A DNA stretch of 64,000 nucleotides from an uncultured Desulfobacter sp. (GTDB lineage: Bacteria > Desulfobacterota > Desulfobacteria > Desulfobacterales > Desulfobacteraceae), in contig NZ_OY762614.1 in the NCBI RefSeq assembly GCF_963666145.1, forward strand, positions 5,384,501-5,448,500. The letters are read 5' to 3'. This document shows positions 42,561 to 52,627 of the stretch, piece by piece (positions within the stretch are counted from its first letter, which is position 1; each line of letters begins with the position of its first letter). A program made the translations under genes and the position numbers. The notes beneath the pieces were generated by a model, which was given only the letters and a program-made list of their open reading frames with translations, had not been told where the DNA came from and searched no databases.

Positions 42561-45033
42561 CCAGGCGCCGTCCAAACCGGTTAAGCAGCAGAGAGTTGCC
42601 CACAACGGACAAGGATGAAAACCACATGGCGATGGCAGCGGCTTCCGGGGTTAATGAGATTCTGAATTCCGGGTAAAGGACACCTGCGGCCACGGGGATC
42701 ATCATAACATTGTAGAAAAAGGCCCAGAAAAAATTGCGTTTGATGGTGGAGAGGGTTTTTTTGCCCAGCCGGACAGCCCGGTTCACATCGTTTAAATCGT
42801 TTTTTACCAGCACCACCTCACAGGTCTCTTTGGCCACATCCGTGCCCGAACCAATGGCGATGCCAATGTCCGCCTGGGCCAGGGCCGGGGCATCGTTGAT
42901 GCCGTCACCCACCATGGCGACCTTTAACCCTTTGGCCTGCCATTTTTTTACCTGATTGATCTTATCTTCGGGCATTACCTCGGCCGCCACTTCCGTGATG
43001 CCGGCCTGTTGTGCCGCCCAGCGTGCTGCGGCTTTGTTGTCCCCGGATACCAGGGCGGTCTGGATGCCTGCCGCATGCAACTGCGCTATGGCATCCTTGG
43101 CCTCGGGTTTGATCTGGTCTTCCAGGGCGATTACTCCTTTTACCTGGTGATCCAGACTGATGAAAACAAGACTTTTTCCCTGGTCGGCCAACTCCTGACC
43201 ACGGGTTTTGATCGTATCGGGCATGTTGTCGTCGGCCACCAGCGCCAGGTTTCCGGCCCTGAGCAGTTGGCCGTCAAGGCGGCATTCAATTCCCCTGCCC
43301 GACAGTTCTTTTGAGTCCGAGGTGATTTCAGGATCTATGCCTTTTTCCCGGGCAAACCGGGTCACGGCCGGTGCCAGGGGGTGGCTGGAGTTGTCTTCGG
43401 CTGAGGCAGCCCAGGAAAGTAACTGTTCTTCTTCAATACCTTGGGCCGGAAAAATACCTGTCACCGAAGGCGTGCCCGTGGTCAGGGTGCCGGTTTTGTC
43501 AAACAGGATCATGTCCAGGTGGGAAATGTTTTCCAGGGCAGACCCTTTTTTAAACAGGATCCCCCGGTTAAGGCCTATACCGGATCCCACCATGACGGCC
43601 GTGGGGGTGGCAAGTCCCAGTGCGCAGGGGCAGGCAATCACAAGCACAGCGATCATGCGTTCAAAGGCAAATAAAAACGGGGTGCTGCCGGCTGGAATAA
43701 ACCCTGGAGCCGCTATGTACCAGATGGCAAATGTTATCAAAGAGACAACCGTAACTACGGGAACAAAAATGTTCGATGCCGTGTCGGCCACCCGCTGGAT
43801 GGGGGCTTTGTCTGCCTGGGCATCCTCCACCATTTTAATAATGCCGGACAGAACCGTATCGTTACCGGTGCGAGTGGTGGTCATTGTGATGGCTGCGGAC
43901 ATATTGATGGTGGCACCTGTGACGGCATCACCCGCAGATTTTTGAACTGGGAAGGATTCGCCTGTGAGCATGGATTCATCCACCGCGGTTTTTCCCCCAA
44001 GGATCTCGCCGTCCACGGGGATTTTTTCTCCGGCCAGCACCCGGACCGTATCCCCGGGAACGACCATGGAAACATCCACAATCTGTTCCTTGCCGTCCTT
44101 GATCACCCTGGCTGTGTCCGCATTTAATGCCAGCAGGGTTTTAAGCGCCTGGCCGGTTTTGCCCTTGGCTCTGGCCTCAAGCATCTTGCCGATCATGATA
44201 AATGTGATGAGCATGGCAGCACTGTCAAAAAACAGCATCTGGGAGGCATCTAAGAAGATCAGGGAAAACAGACTGTAAAAGTAGGCGGCACTGACCCCTA
44301 AGGTGATAAGCACATCCATATTGGCCAGTCGGTTCTTTAGCGAATAATAGGCCCCTTCAAAAAAGGTCCGGCCGGAAACGATCATTACCGCCGTGGCCAT
44401 GATGCAAAGGATGATATTGGTGACCACAGGACCAAAGGGCATCACATGCATGATGGCCATCATGGGAATGGTGATGCCCAGCGCAAATAAAAATCTGAAT
44501 TTTTCCCGGCGGCCCCCTGTATGCTCGTCGCCAGTTTCAAAGAATGCCGTGTAACCAGCGTTTTTGACTACCTCCAACACCTTCTGGTCATCCATAATAT
44601 TCGGATCATATGAAACAAAGCCTTTTTCAAGGGGCAGGTTGATGGCCGTGTTTGCGATGCCTTCTGTCTTTGCAAACGCCTTTTCAATGGCCAGGGCACA
44701 GTTGGCACAATGCATGCCCTGGATGGAAAAGCTCAAATTACAGAGGGTCGGGGGATCATCCGGAGTATCGGTTTCCGAATTAACTTGCTCCTCTGGGGCT
44801 CTGCCTTCTTCTGCAACGGCTTGCGGAGTCAGAGCATAACCCTCCTCAAGAATGGCAGCCTTGAGTTCTGATAAATCGGCTGTGTCGCCTTCCAGAGCCA
44901 GGGTGACTTTTTCCTGTTCAAATGAAGCAACTACATCACTGACACCGTCAAATTTTTCCAGGGCTTTTTTGACGGCGTTTTCGCAGTGGGAGCACATCAT
45001 GCCGTATACGTTTATTTCATGGGTGGTGGTCAT
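42553..45033 (-). CDS. copA: Copper-exporting P-type ATPase
   Basis: The 826-aa P1B-1 ATPase has two N-terminal metal-binding domains (MMCSHC near residue 12 and GMHCANC near 106) and eight predicted helices. The metal-site motif is IACPCALGL (C468, C470), the phosphorylation site DKTGTLTTG (Asp512), and the hinge is GDGINDAPALAQAD. It exports Cu(I) from the cytoplasm. The CopZ-like gene lies 6 bp upstream, forming a chaperone-pump pair. Confidence 0.95.
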   Translation of the reverse strand: MTTTHEINVYGMMCSHCENAVKKALEKFDGVSDVVASFEQEKVTLALEGDTADLSELKAAILEEGYALTPQAVAEEGRAPEEQVNSETDTPDDPPTLCNLSFSIQGMHCANCALAIEKAFAKTEGIANTAINLPLEKGFVSYDPNIMDDQKVLEVVKNAGYTAFFETGDEHTGGRREKFRFLFALGITIPMMAIMHVMPFGPVVTNIILCIMATAVMIVSGRTFFEGAYYSLKNRLANMDVLITLGVSAAYFYSLFSLIFLDASQMLFFDSAAMLITFIMIGKMLEARAKGKTGQALKTLLALNADTARVIKDGKEQIVDVSMVVPGDTVRVLAGEKIPVDGEILGGKTAVDESMLTGESFPVQKSAGDAVTGATINMSAAITMTTTRTGNDTVLSGIIKMVEDAQADKAPIQRVADTASNIFVPVVTVVSLITFAIWYIAAPGFIPAGSTPFLFAFERMIAVLVIACPCALGLATPTAVMVGSGIGLNRGILFKKGSALENISHLDMILFDKTGTLTTGTPSVTGIFPAQGIEEEQLLSWAASAEDNSSHPLAPAVTRFAREKGIDPEITSDSKELSGRGIECRLDGQLLRAGNLALVADDNMPDTIKTRGQELADQGKSLVFISLDHQVKGVIALEDQIKPEAKDAIAQLHAAGIQTALVSGDNKAAARWAAQQAGITEVAAEVMPEDKINQVKKWQAKGLKVAMVGDGINDAPALAQADIGIAIGSGTDVAKETCEVVLVKNDLNDVNRAVRLGKKTLSTIKRNFFWAFFYNVMMIPVAAGVLYPEFRISLTPEAAAIAMWFSSLSVVGNSLLLNRFGRRLDA

Positions 45034-45039
45034 CGGGTT

Positions 45040-45240
45040 TTAAATCTCTTTGGCCGTGAAACCGAATTCAGAGATATCCTTGATTACTGTATTCATATCC
45101 ACTTCACTTCGGGCATCAAACTGTGCCTTTTTTGCTTCAAGATCCACGGAAACATTTGTTCCCACTTTTTCCAGATACTTTTTGACTCTGTTCACACAAT
45201 GTTGGCAGGACATGCCTTCTACACTCAAATTTTTTTGCAT
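45040..45240 (-). CDS. CopZ-like copper chaperone
   Basis: The start is ATG 45240 (MQKNLSVEGM, AAAGGAT upstream); the frame extends to 45267. The 66-aa protein is a single heavy-metal-associated ferredoxin-like domain with GMSCQHCVNRV, the MxCxxC copper site. It hands Cu(I) to the N-terminal domains of the adjacent ATPase. Confidence 0.9.
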   Translation of the reverse strand: MQKNLSVEGMSCQHCVNRVKKYLEKVGTNVSVDLEAKKAQFDARSEVDMNTVIKDISEFGFTAKEI

Positions 45241-45354
45241 ATCATTAATCCTTTCTAAGGTTGTCAATATAGTTCAGAACATTCTTGGCACACTATTAAT
45301 ATGGTAAAAACGATCAGGCTTGTGTCAATATCTATTACAAAGAAAAAAGTTTGC

Positions 45355-45376
45355 CAAGGCATTTATTTATGCCTTG
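45355..45376 (-). terminator. Terminator after the MFS transporter gene
   Basis: An 8-bp stem (CAAGGCAT/ATGCCTTG) is followed on the minus strand by GGCAAACTTTTTTC. It lies 30 bp after the MFS stop and before the copZ-copA promoter region. Confidence 0.65.
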
Positions 45377-45405
45377 ATGAGAAAAAGTTCTTTTGCAATT
45401 GTTGG

Positions 45406-46581
45406 TCAACTGTTTTTTGCTCCGGTTCGTGTGCCAACGCCCAGTGCTGCCAGGGCCAGGACAGAACAAAAGCCCGATACCAGGCAGATGCCTTGAATGC
45501 CGTAAGCAGACCAGATAAGGCCGCCTGAAAATGCCCCGATGATTCGGCCGATGCCGCCCACGGCAAAAAATGCCGCCATGGTCGCGGCCCTGGATTCGGG
45601 GAGAAGCTCGGTACCCAGGCTCATGGAAGAGACAATCGTAAATTCAAAAAACAGGAACAGGGCAAACAGGCCGGACAGAATCAGGACGATGCCCGATTCG
45701 GTGAATGGTAAAACCAGATAGATTACCGCGGTGGCGGCCGTGCCCATGAGTACCGATCGTTTAAGACCGAGCCTATCGGAAAAAAGGGCGCTGCCGCCTT
45801 CGGCCGTAAATTCGGCCACGCCGATGAGAACGGTACTCATGCCGATCTGGGCCAGGGAGAGTCCGCAGGCATTTTCCAGCCAGACCCCGTAAATGACAAA
45901 TACATTGTCATTGGCCAGGGACATAAAAAAGACAAAGATCAGTAAACCAACTACTTTTTTGTTCTGTAAAAGTCCTTTCCAATCAACGCGTACCCGTACC
46001 GTTTTTTTATCCGGTTGCCGGGCCGGGGCAAGTTTGAGAAGCAAAAAAAAACAGGCAACCGTGAGGATGGCCACTATTTTAAAGGGCGCCTGCCAGGAGA
46101 AGTGGGACATGATAAAGCCGGCCGCAGGAATGGTCAGCAAGGTGGCGCCGGCCCAGGAAATTTCTGTGAAGCCGATGAATCTGCCCCGTTGGGCATAGGG
46201 AACCTGGGAAGCGATTTGCGCCTGCAGACTTGGATCAAACAGACTTTTGGCAAGCCCGGCCAGAAACAACCCTGCCAGGACCACACCATACACAGGGAAC
46301 AAGGCAATACCCACACACCCGATGCAACACAGAGCAACCGCCAGCAGCAGGACGGGTTTATTGCCAACGCGGTCGGCAAATAAGGCACCCAAGGGCCCAA
46401 GCACAGCCGTGGCCTGGTTGACGGCGATTAATGAGGTGACGGCCGTCAGGGGAACCCCAAGACCCCTGGCAAGTTCCGGAGCAAAGGGGTAGACCATGCG
46501 CCGGGCGGTATTCAACATCAGTTTGCTGAACGTGGCTATGCCAATAAATGCGGTAAACCCACGCGATCGGTTTGTCGTCAA
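45406..46581 (-). CDS. Major facilitator superfamily transporter
   Basis: The 391-aa protein has twelve predicted helices and MFS motifs in the first half (ADRVGNKPVLLLAVAL, SLFDPSLQAQIASQVPYAQRGRFIGFTEISWAGATLL). The second half includes SDRLGLKRSVLMG. It is a probable drug/metabolite exporter of undefined substrate. It lies 15 bp after the CcdA-like gene and is probably co-transcribed with it. Confidence 0.88.
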   Translation of the reverse strand: MTTNRSRGFTAFIGIATFSKLMLNTARRMVYPFAPELARGLGVPLTAVTSLIAVNQATAVLGPLGALFADRVGNKPVLLLAVALCCIGCVGIALFPVYGVVLAGLFLAGLAKSLFDPSLQAQIASQVPYAQRGRFIGFTEISWAGATLLTIPAAGFIMSHFSWQAPFKIVAILTVACFFLLLKLAPARQPDKKTVRVRVDWKGLLQNKKVVGLLIFVFFMSLANDNVFVIYGVWLENACGLSLAQIGMSTVLIGVAEFTAEGGSALFSDRLGLKRSVLMGTAATAVIYLVLPFTESGIVLILSGLFALFLFFEFTIVSSMSLGTELLPESRAATMAAFFAVGGIGRIIGAFSGGLIWSAYGIQGICLVSGFCSVLALAALGVGTRTGAKNS

Positions 46582-46596
46582 TTTTTTTACCCGAAT

Positions 46597-47295
46597 TTAA
46601 AAGACTGCCAGAAGCCTGAATTTATCAAAGATTAAAAGCAGACCAATGACAATGAGGAGTCCGCCTGCACACTTATTGATAATGCCCATGGCACGGGTGG
46701 CCTTTTTCATGAAGCCAAGCATGGAGTTGATGAAAATGGATATCAATATAAACGGTAAAGCCATGCCCGCAGAATAGGTGGCCAAAAGCAGCACGCCTTT
46801 AAGGATGGTATCCTGGCTGCCGGCCACAATGAGAATGCTGCCCAGCATAGGTCCGATGCACGGGCTCCAGCCCGCACCAAAGGCCATGCCGATCAAAAAT
46901 GTGCCAAAGAGATGAAAGGGGGTTTCCTTGAAATGAAATTTGCGTTCAAATTGAAAACTTTTAATGTTGATAATACCCAGTAGATGCAGCCCGAAAATCA
47001 GGATGATACCGCCGCCCACATACCGTACCACCCAGGAATACTGGGAGGCAAGCCCGCCAAGAAAAGAGGCGGATGCCCCGAACAAAATAAAAATAGAGGA
47101 GAAACCCGCCACATAGGCCAGGGTGGACAGGATCACCTTTTTACGGACTTCTTTGTCGTCGGCCGTCAGTTCATCCAGAGAAAGTCCCGTGATAAAGCTG
47201 AAATAGGCCGGGATCAACGGCAGTACACAAGGGGAGAGAAATGACAAAAGACCTGCGACAAAAGCGGCAGGAAATGTAATGGTCTGGGTCAGCAT
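46597..47295 (-). CDS. CcdA/DsbD-like thiol-disulfide transmembrane protein
   Basis: The start is ATG 47295 (MLTQTITFPAAFVAG), with an extended frame to 47352. The 232-aa protein has six helices and the redox Cys pair of the family: LSFLSPCVLPLIPAYFSF in helix 1 and GAGWSPCIGPMLGSIL in helix 4. It carries electrons from cytoplasmic thioredoxin to periplasmic proteins, as in cytochrome c maturation. No apo-cytochrome or resA-like gene is adjacent. Confidence 0.9.
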   Translation of the reverse strand: MLTQTITFPAAFVAGLLSFLSPCVLPLIPAYFSFITGLSLDELTADDKEVRKKVILSTLAYVAGFSSIFILFGASASFLGGLASQYSWVVRYVGGGIILIFGLHLLGIINIKSFQFERKFHFKETPFHLFGTFLIGMAFGAGWSPCIGPMLGSILIVAGSQDTILKGVLLLATYSAGMALPFILISIFINSMLGFMKKATRAMGIINKCAGGLLIVIGLLLIFDKFRLLAVF

Positions 47296-47434
47296 GTCGT
47301 TGTTTCTTAAAATTTCTGATTGGACGAAAATCCCCCAACCACGCGTTTGCATTCAGCGTCACACTAAGCTTTTTGCTGTTGGTTTTCAAGGGGCCGTTGC
47401 AAGCTGTGGCGTGAAAAAAAGCAACCAAAATGAA

Positions 47435-49237
47435 TCAGAACACATCAATGCCGGTCAGATTTGCCCCCTGCAAACAATTTCTTCCCTTGTGCTTGGCTTT
47501 ATACAGCAACTGGTCGCAGGCGTCTGTTAATTCCTGGGTAGAGATGTGTCGATTGTCGGTCAGGGTGATGACCCCTAAACTGACTGTGACAACTTGCGCA
47601 ACCTCTGATGTTTTGTGGGGAATGGCCAGGGTCTCAACACCGGATCTGATAGCCTCTGCCATTTTTAAAGCACCTGGATGTGCCGTGGACGGCAGAATGC
47701 AGCAAAATTCCTCTCCGCCGTAGCGAAATGCCATATCCGAAGTTCGTCTCATCAGTGTTTCAAGCAGATTGGATATTTCGCGAAGGCAGTCATCCCCGGC
47801 CACATGACCGTAATGGTCATTGAACGGTTTAAAAAAATCAACATCCATGAGAATTAAAGACAACGGGGCGCCTGAACGGCCTTGCTCTTTTATGCGCTGG
47901 GCCAGTGTATCATCAAAAAAACGGCGGTTGAAAAGTCCTGTGAGTCCGTCCTTATTAGCAAGCTTTTCTAACAGTTTGTTTTTTTCTTCCAGTTCCTTGG
48001 TGGTGCAACTGATCAGATGACTCATGGATTTTAAAATTCGGAACCGTCTTAAATCTGCCCGTGGCAGCTCAATCTTGTCTTTACAATTTTTGTTTTCATG
48101 GAAAATTTTGCAGGTTTCTGATTCAGACAGGGCCAGCACGGTCATGGTCTGGTGCAGAAAATGGGGGGTATTGTTTTTATCTGTGTAGCATTCACCAAAG
48201 GTAAAAAAACCGGCTGAACAGGAGGTGCCGTCCAAGGCTGCCATATCAACCGCAATATCATCTTCAAAAAGCGTTTTTCTATTTTCACAGGAGTAGACGA
48301 AAAAGGCATCGGGCTCATATCCGTGCAGTTCTCTTCCCATGCGTCTGGCCCCTTCTTCCTGGAGTCCTGCATCACAATAACTGAACCGCACCTGCTCTCC
48401 GGTATAACATTGTTTTAAAACATTAAACGATCCATCAGGATTAACAGCCCAGACCGGATTGGTGATATGCATACCGCCTCTTTTTATCATAACCGGGAAA
48501 TAATTCATCAGATATACCGATGAAGGATTCGTTTCAATGCCCAGATACTGCCGGTATATATCTTTGACGGATTTATGATCAATGCTGTAGATCCTGTGGC
48601 CCTCCGCCCGGGTGACGGTCATTGTTTTGCCAATGGGGGTCCAACTTAAATTGTGGGCCGTGTTAACACATAAATTAGGGCCTGAGAGCGCTGCCCCTGC
48701 AAATCCGTGTTCTGTCAGCTCCTGTTCCGTGAACACAAACGTTCGGCTTGCCAATTCGTCATATCCACTGGCCATACCGCCGGCAATGACGACATCTTCA
48801 AGTTCCTGGTTCAGCGCTTCAAGAAAAGGAATGGCATTGACATAATTGCCGTCTTTCGCGCCGCAGCCAAAAACAATGACCGCATTGGTTCCGAGGGCAT
48901 TGAGCGCGTTTGCCATTTCCTTACCCCCGGCCTGTAGATCATCATTCTGTGAGATTAAAGCAGATGCGACCCTGGTTTTTTCAAAAGCGGTAAAGCTGAT
49001 TACAATAGATTGTTCCAGAATATTTGCACCTAAAACTTCTCCTGCCGAGCTTGCACCGATTATGGCACAGCCGGGAAACAGTTGACAGAGCAGTGATCGA
49101 AGGTGGCTTACCATATCCATGTCTGAGATACCGCAGAACACCTGGATCAGAATATTTTCAGGCGAATAATTTTTAAACTCGGATCTTATTTTTTTTAAAT
49201 CGTTATCATTATTATAGACAAAATTTATGCATTTCAT
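47435..49237 (-). CDS. FIST sensor domain protein with GGDEF diguanylate cyclase
   Basis: From ATG 49237 (AGGAAGG upstream; the frame extends to 49285) the product is 600 aa. FIST_N (about 20-215: IIGASSAGEVLG, CGAKDGNYVNAIPFLEALNQEL) and FIST_C (about 220-360) form a likely small-molecule sensor. The C-terminal GGDEF domain (DGLTGLFNRRFFDDTL, DVDFFKPFNDHYGHVAGD, RYGGEEFCCI) has an intact GGEEF active site and should make cyclic di-GMP. No RxxD product-inhibition site is evident. The ligand is unknown. Confidence 0.92.
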   Translation of the reverse strand: MKCINFVYNNDNDLKKIRSEFKNYSPENILIQVFCGISDMDMVSHLRSLLCQLFPGCAIIGASSAGEVLGANILEQSIVISFTAFEKTRVASALISQNDDLQAGGKEMANALNALGTNAVIVFGCGAKDGNYVNAIPFLEALNQELEDVVIAGGMASGYDELASRTFVFTEQELTEHGFAGAALSGPNLCVNTAHNLSWTPIGKTMTVTRAEGHRIYSIDHKSVKDIYRQYLGIETNPSSVYLMNYFPVMIKRGGMHITNPVWAVNPDGSFNVLKQCYTGEQVRFSYCDAGLQEEGARRMGRELHGYEPDAFFVYSCENRKTLFEDDIAVDMAALDGTSCSAGFFTFGECYTDKNNTPHFLHQTMTVLALSESETCKIFHENKNCKDKIELPRADLRRFRILKSMSHLISCTTKELEEKNKLLEKLANKDGLTGLFNRRFFDDTLAQRIKEQGRSGAPLSLILMDVDFFKPFNDHYGHVAGDDCLREISNLLETLMRRTSDMAFRYGGEEFCCILPSTAHPGALKMAEAIRSGVETLAIPHKTSEVAQVVTVSLGVITLTDNRHISTQELTDACDQLLYKAKHKGRNCLQGANLTGIDVF

Positions 49238-49700
49238 ACAACCCTTCCTCGTCGATAGCGGGCCTTGGGCGGTTTTTATTTTCAATCTTGCGGAGTGTTG
49301 CGATAGAATTTCCCCAAGTATTGTTCAAAACGATGGAACTGATCAATGACTTTTTAAGCGATTTAAATATAAATAACTATAATCTGTTTTGGGCTCTATA
49401 ACAAGTCTGCAAAAGCGGATAATCATTTGTTTTGATCATCTTTTTTGTTCAATAGAAGGTCTTGACAAAACAGCCCTTGCCATTTAATAATCATTGGAAA
49501 ATATTCCATTTATCAATTTGTTATTACGTTTATTCTTAATCTTCCACAGGGGAAGAAGTACAAGCGGTTCAATTTATCAATTCGCAATCCCAATTTGGGA
49601 TTTTAGCGTTGGGTTGTAACTGCCTCTTTGCCTCTCCGTGTTTAATCGCCAACGCTGTCCACAGTAATGTTTGATCTTTTCATTTCTTAAGGAGGTTTAC
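49238..49700. promoter_or_regulatory. Intergenic region before the rhodanese gene
   Basis: AT-rich 463 bp with no gene seen. It should contain promoters for the divergent FIST-GGDEF and rhodanese genes. TTGACA at about 49463 (GTCTTGACAAAAC) is a possible -35 for the plus strand; a clear -10 is not evident. Confidence 0.3.
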
Positions 49701-50303
49701 ATGTTAAAAAGACAAATCGTTTTTTTTCTGGCCGCAGGGTTGATGCTTTTATCTTGCACAGGTCTGATTTTTGCCGCCACTGAATGCAAGGAGTGTGAAG
49801 AGGTCGCCAAAGGCAAAATCCCAGCGCAGTTTTTAGATCCCAGCCTCAAAATGCTGCCCTCCGGCATTGCAATATGGGATGTTGAAGAGGCGATTCCCGC
49901 CTTGAAGGATAAAAATGCGAAATATTTATGGGTGGACACAAGGCCCGGATCATTTCTTGACATCGGTACAACAAAAGATGCGGTAAATCTGGTGTGTGAT
50001 CTCCAGGGGGAACCTATTCCCGCAGCGGATGCTCCCAATGCCATCACTAAGGATAAACTTATTGCAGCCATGCAGAAGATTGATCCGGACATCAGTTCAG
50101 TGACCGCGGTTTTCTTTTGCCAGGGCCCCAAATGTCACAGAAGCTACAACGCGGCGTTAAGATGTGTAAAAGATTACGGACTTGCTGTGGATCAGGTGGT
50201 GTGGTTCAGGGGCGGGTATCCTGATCTGGAAAAGCATATTTTGTCAGATCCCAAGCTCAAAAGACGAATTACGAAATATCTGCGAGGCAAAGTTACCCAG
50301 TAG
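49701..50303 (+). CDS. Exported rhodanese-like protein
   Basis: The start is ATG 49701, with AAGGAGGT at 49690-49697; the frame opens at 49671. The 200-aa protein has a signal peptide (FFLAAGLMLLSCTGLIFA), a Cys pair (ECKECEE) and a rhodanese domain (about 65-190). The active-site loop FCQGPKCHRSYNA places a Cys at the start of the C-Q-G-P-K-C loop. Periplasmic rhodaneses handle reactive sulfur species; the substrate here is unknown. A MITE-like repeat follows. Confidence 0.85.
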   Translation: MLKRQIVFFLAAGLMLLSCTGLIFAATECKECEEVAKGKIPAQFLDPSLKMLPSGIAIWDVEEAIPALKDKNAKYLWVDTRPGSFLDIGTTKDAVNLVCDLQGEPIPAADAPNAITKDKLIAAMQKIDPDISSVTAVFFCQGPKCHRSYNAALRCVKDYGLAVDQVVWFRGGYPDLEKHILSDPKLKRRITKYLRGKVTQ

Positions 50304-50356
50304 ATGCAATATACGCCCAGCTGCCTGTAATTTAAGTAGTACCTGAACGGAAATCT

Positions 50357-50520
50357 GTGTTTGGACGAAAAGTTGCCCAGATGCAAGGCGCAAGCAAAGC
50401 TGCAACCGGAGCGTACTGTAGTACGTGAGGTCTGATCTTATGATTTGGCAGCTTTGTGCAGCAACACCGCAGGTGGGTGACTTTGTGGGCATACGCCCCT
50501 CTAACGAGCCGTTCAAACAC
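50357..50520. repeat. MITE-like palindromic repeat, long copy
   Basis: Terminal inverted repeats GTGTTTGGACG (50357-50367) and CGTTCAAACAC (50510-50520) bound a 164-bp element. Its interior has a palindromic CGTACTGTAGTACG at about 50412-50425. Most of the left arm (50358-50395) is the reverse complement of 10230-10264. No coding capacity. It behaves like a non-autonomous dispersed element or REP-like hairpin. Confidence 0.7.
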
Positions 50521-50551
50521 TAAGTATTCATCATAATTGAGACAGACACCA

Positions 50552-52582
50552 ATGAAAAAATCGCGTTCATTAAAATTAAAGATTATCTTCTGGGTTGCAA
50601 TCCTTCTTTTTATTTGTTCGGCGCTGATCATTATTTTTGATCATATCTCAAACAATGTGAAAGATAAATTTTCAGATAAATTTATGATTGATGTGTTTGA
50701 TAGTGTGAGATTGGAAAATGAAAAATTTTACATCAGACGAACGAGTGATACGTTTCAGAACTTTGCTGGTTCCGAGGAGGTCATCAGATATCTGGAAGAC
50801 GATCGCAGTACCGGGAATATTCAGGTTATTGATGGACTTTTCATAACCCTTGTCCAGGCTTTGAAAATGCGTAAACTAGTGCTGCTGGATAAAAATTATA
50901 ATGTTGTCTTTTCAAAGAGCGGACAGGATTCGTTTGCCACAGACAATGTGTTTATGACGAACGGATTAAAAAAATTATATGACAAATCTGCGAAGACCTG
51001 GGCAAATGAAGGCACCTGTATCGAAGCGGACGGTAAGGTGGTCTTTATTATTGCCACGGCCGTCATCAATGATGATGACCAGGTGGTGGGGATAGCTGCC
51101 TGTGAACTGCCGGTTGGAGACCTGGCGCTCTCCCTTGCCAAAATAGTGAAAGGCTACGTGGGATACCAGGGATCTGATTCAACCTTCTCCGGGGCCTGTG
51201 ACAGCACCTTTTTTGAGCAGGTCTCCCCTGAAAAAAGAAAAAATGCCATCTCAAATACAAGTTTTGTGCTTGAACTCAACTCGGTCTGTAATCCGGAAGC
51301 GTTAGAGGCGGCGGCGAAACAGTTAAAAGAGAAAAAGCAGAATCCAAAAGCCGAAAACCATCGCCATTTTTATAAGCTTTATCCCATAGAAGTTGAGGAC
51401 ATTAACAAAAATCATTATAGATATTGGCTGGTTTTGAACTATTCGGCACCGGCTAAAGTCGAAAACAGGCTGGACCTTATCAGGCCCCTGGTCCTTGGGG
51501 CGATACTCATTGCCAGCATCCTGTTATTGTTGATATTTTTATCCAGATTAATCAAACCCCTGGAAAAGGTTGTGGATGCATTAAAGGATATTGCCCAGGG
51601 TGAGGGCGATTTGACACAAAGGCTTCAGGTTGAGGCCCATAACGAAATTGGAGAGGTGGCCGGCTGGTTTAACGCCTTTGTGGAGCGGGTTCATCAGCTT
51701 GTCATTCAAATCGGGGAGAATTCAAATGTTGTTTCCGAGGCTTCGGGACACTTGCAGCAGATATCTGAAAAGCTGGATAAAAGTTCAGATGATTTGTCTG
51801 CCATGACCCAGTCTGCCGTATCTGCAACCGATGAGATGAGCATGAGCATGAATTCCGTGGCCGCCGCCGGCGAACAGGCCACCGTTAATCTGGAAGCCGT
51901 TGCCGAGGCAGCAGATATAATGAAATCGGGGCTGGGTCAGGTCTCCCAGGAGTGTCAGACCGCCCGGAAGATTTCTGATGATGCCTCTTCCCAGGTCCAG
52001 TCTGCATCGCTCAGGGTTGTGGCTTTAGGCGGAGCGGCAAAAGATATCGGCAAAGTGGTTGAAGTGATCACTGAAATAGCCGAACAGACCAATCTTCTTG
52101 CATTGAATGCAACCATTGAAGCGGCCAGGGCCGGAGACGCCGGCAAGGGGTTTGCCGTTGTGGCAAGTGAGATAAAAACACTGGCCGCCCAGACCGCCGA
52201 TGCAACCCTTGAAATCACCAACAAAATCAAAACCATCCAGGATTCTACCGACAACACCGTACAAGACGTGGAAAAGATTGCCGCTGTTATCGAAAAAGTG
52301 TCCGGAATCATTGCCGGCATCGCCGGCGAGCTGGAAGAACAGTCGGTTTCTGCGTTCCAGGTGGCCGAAAATATTGCCCAGGCGTCTGAAGGCATGGGCG
52401 AGGTCAGTCAAAATATTGCCGAAAGTTCCAATACTGCAACGCAAATTTCAGAAGATATTGCAGGGGTTAGTGCCATTGCCTCCGACATATCCAACGAAGG
52501 TTCGAATATGAACCAGAACGCAAAAACATTGTCGGAACTGGCTTTACAACTTCATAACAGTGTCGGGGTATTTAAGGTGTAA
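50552..52582 (+). CDS. Methyl-accepting chemotaxis protein
   Basis: The product is 676 aa from ATG 50552 (a TTG at 50537 gives 681 aa). It has an N-terminal helix (LKIIFWVAILLFICSALIIIF), a large periplasmic sensor (about 35-310, Cache-like) and a second helix (VLGAILIASILLLLIFL). A HAMP domain (about 340-395) and the signalling hairpin (EQTNLLALNATIEAARAGDAGKGFAVVASEIKTLA) follow. It passes an unknown extracellular signal to CheA/CheW. There is no C-terminal NWETF-type pentapeptide. A strong terminator follows. Confidence 0.93.
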   Translation: MKKSRSLKLKIIFWVAILLFICSALIIIFDHISNNVKDKFSDKFMIDVFDSVRLENEKFYIRRTSDTFQNFAGSEEVIRYLEDDRSTGNIQVIDGLFITLVQALKMRKLVLLDKNYNVVFSKSGQDSFATDNVFMTNGLKKLYDKSAKTWANEGTCIEADGKVVFIIATAVINDDDQVVGIAACELPVGDLALSLAKIVKGYVGYQGSDSTFSGACDSTFFEQVSPEKRKNAISNTSFVLELNSVCNPEALEAAAKQLKEKKQNPKAENHRHFYKLYPIEVEDINKNHYRYWLVLNYSAPAKVENRLDLIRPLVLGAILIASILLLLIFLSRLIKPLEKVVDALKDIAQGEGDLTQRLQVEAHNEIGEVAGWFNAFVERVHQLVIQIGENSNVVSEASGHLQQISEKLDKSSDDLSAMTQSAVSATDEMSMSMNSVAAAGEQATVNLEAVAEAADIMKSGLGQVSQECQTARKISDDASSQVQSASLRVVALGGAAKDIGKVVEVITEIAEQTNLLALNATIEAARAGDAGKGFAVVASEIKTLAAQTADATLEITNKIKTIQDSTDNTVQDVEKIAAVIEKVSGIIAGIAGELEEQSVSAFQVAENIAQASEGMGEVSQNIAESSNTATQISEDIAGVSAIASDISNEGSNMNQNAKTLSELALQLHNSVGVFKV

Positions 52583-52627
52583 GACGCCTTACGGCTATTT
52601 TTTTAGATTAAAAACGTTCAAATCTGA

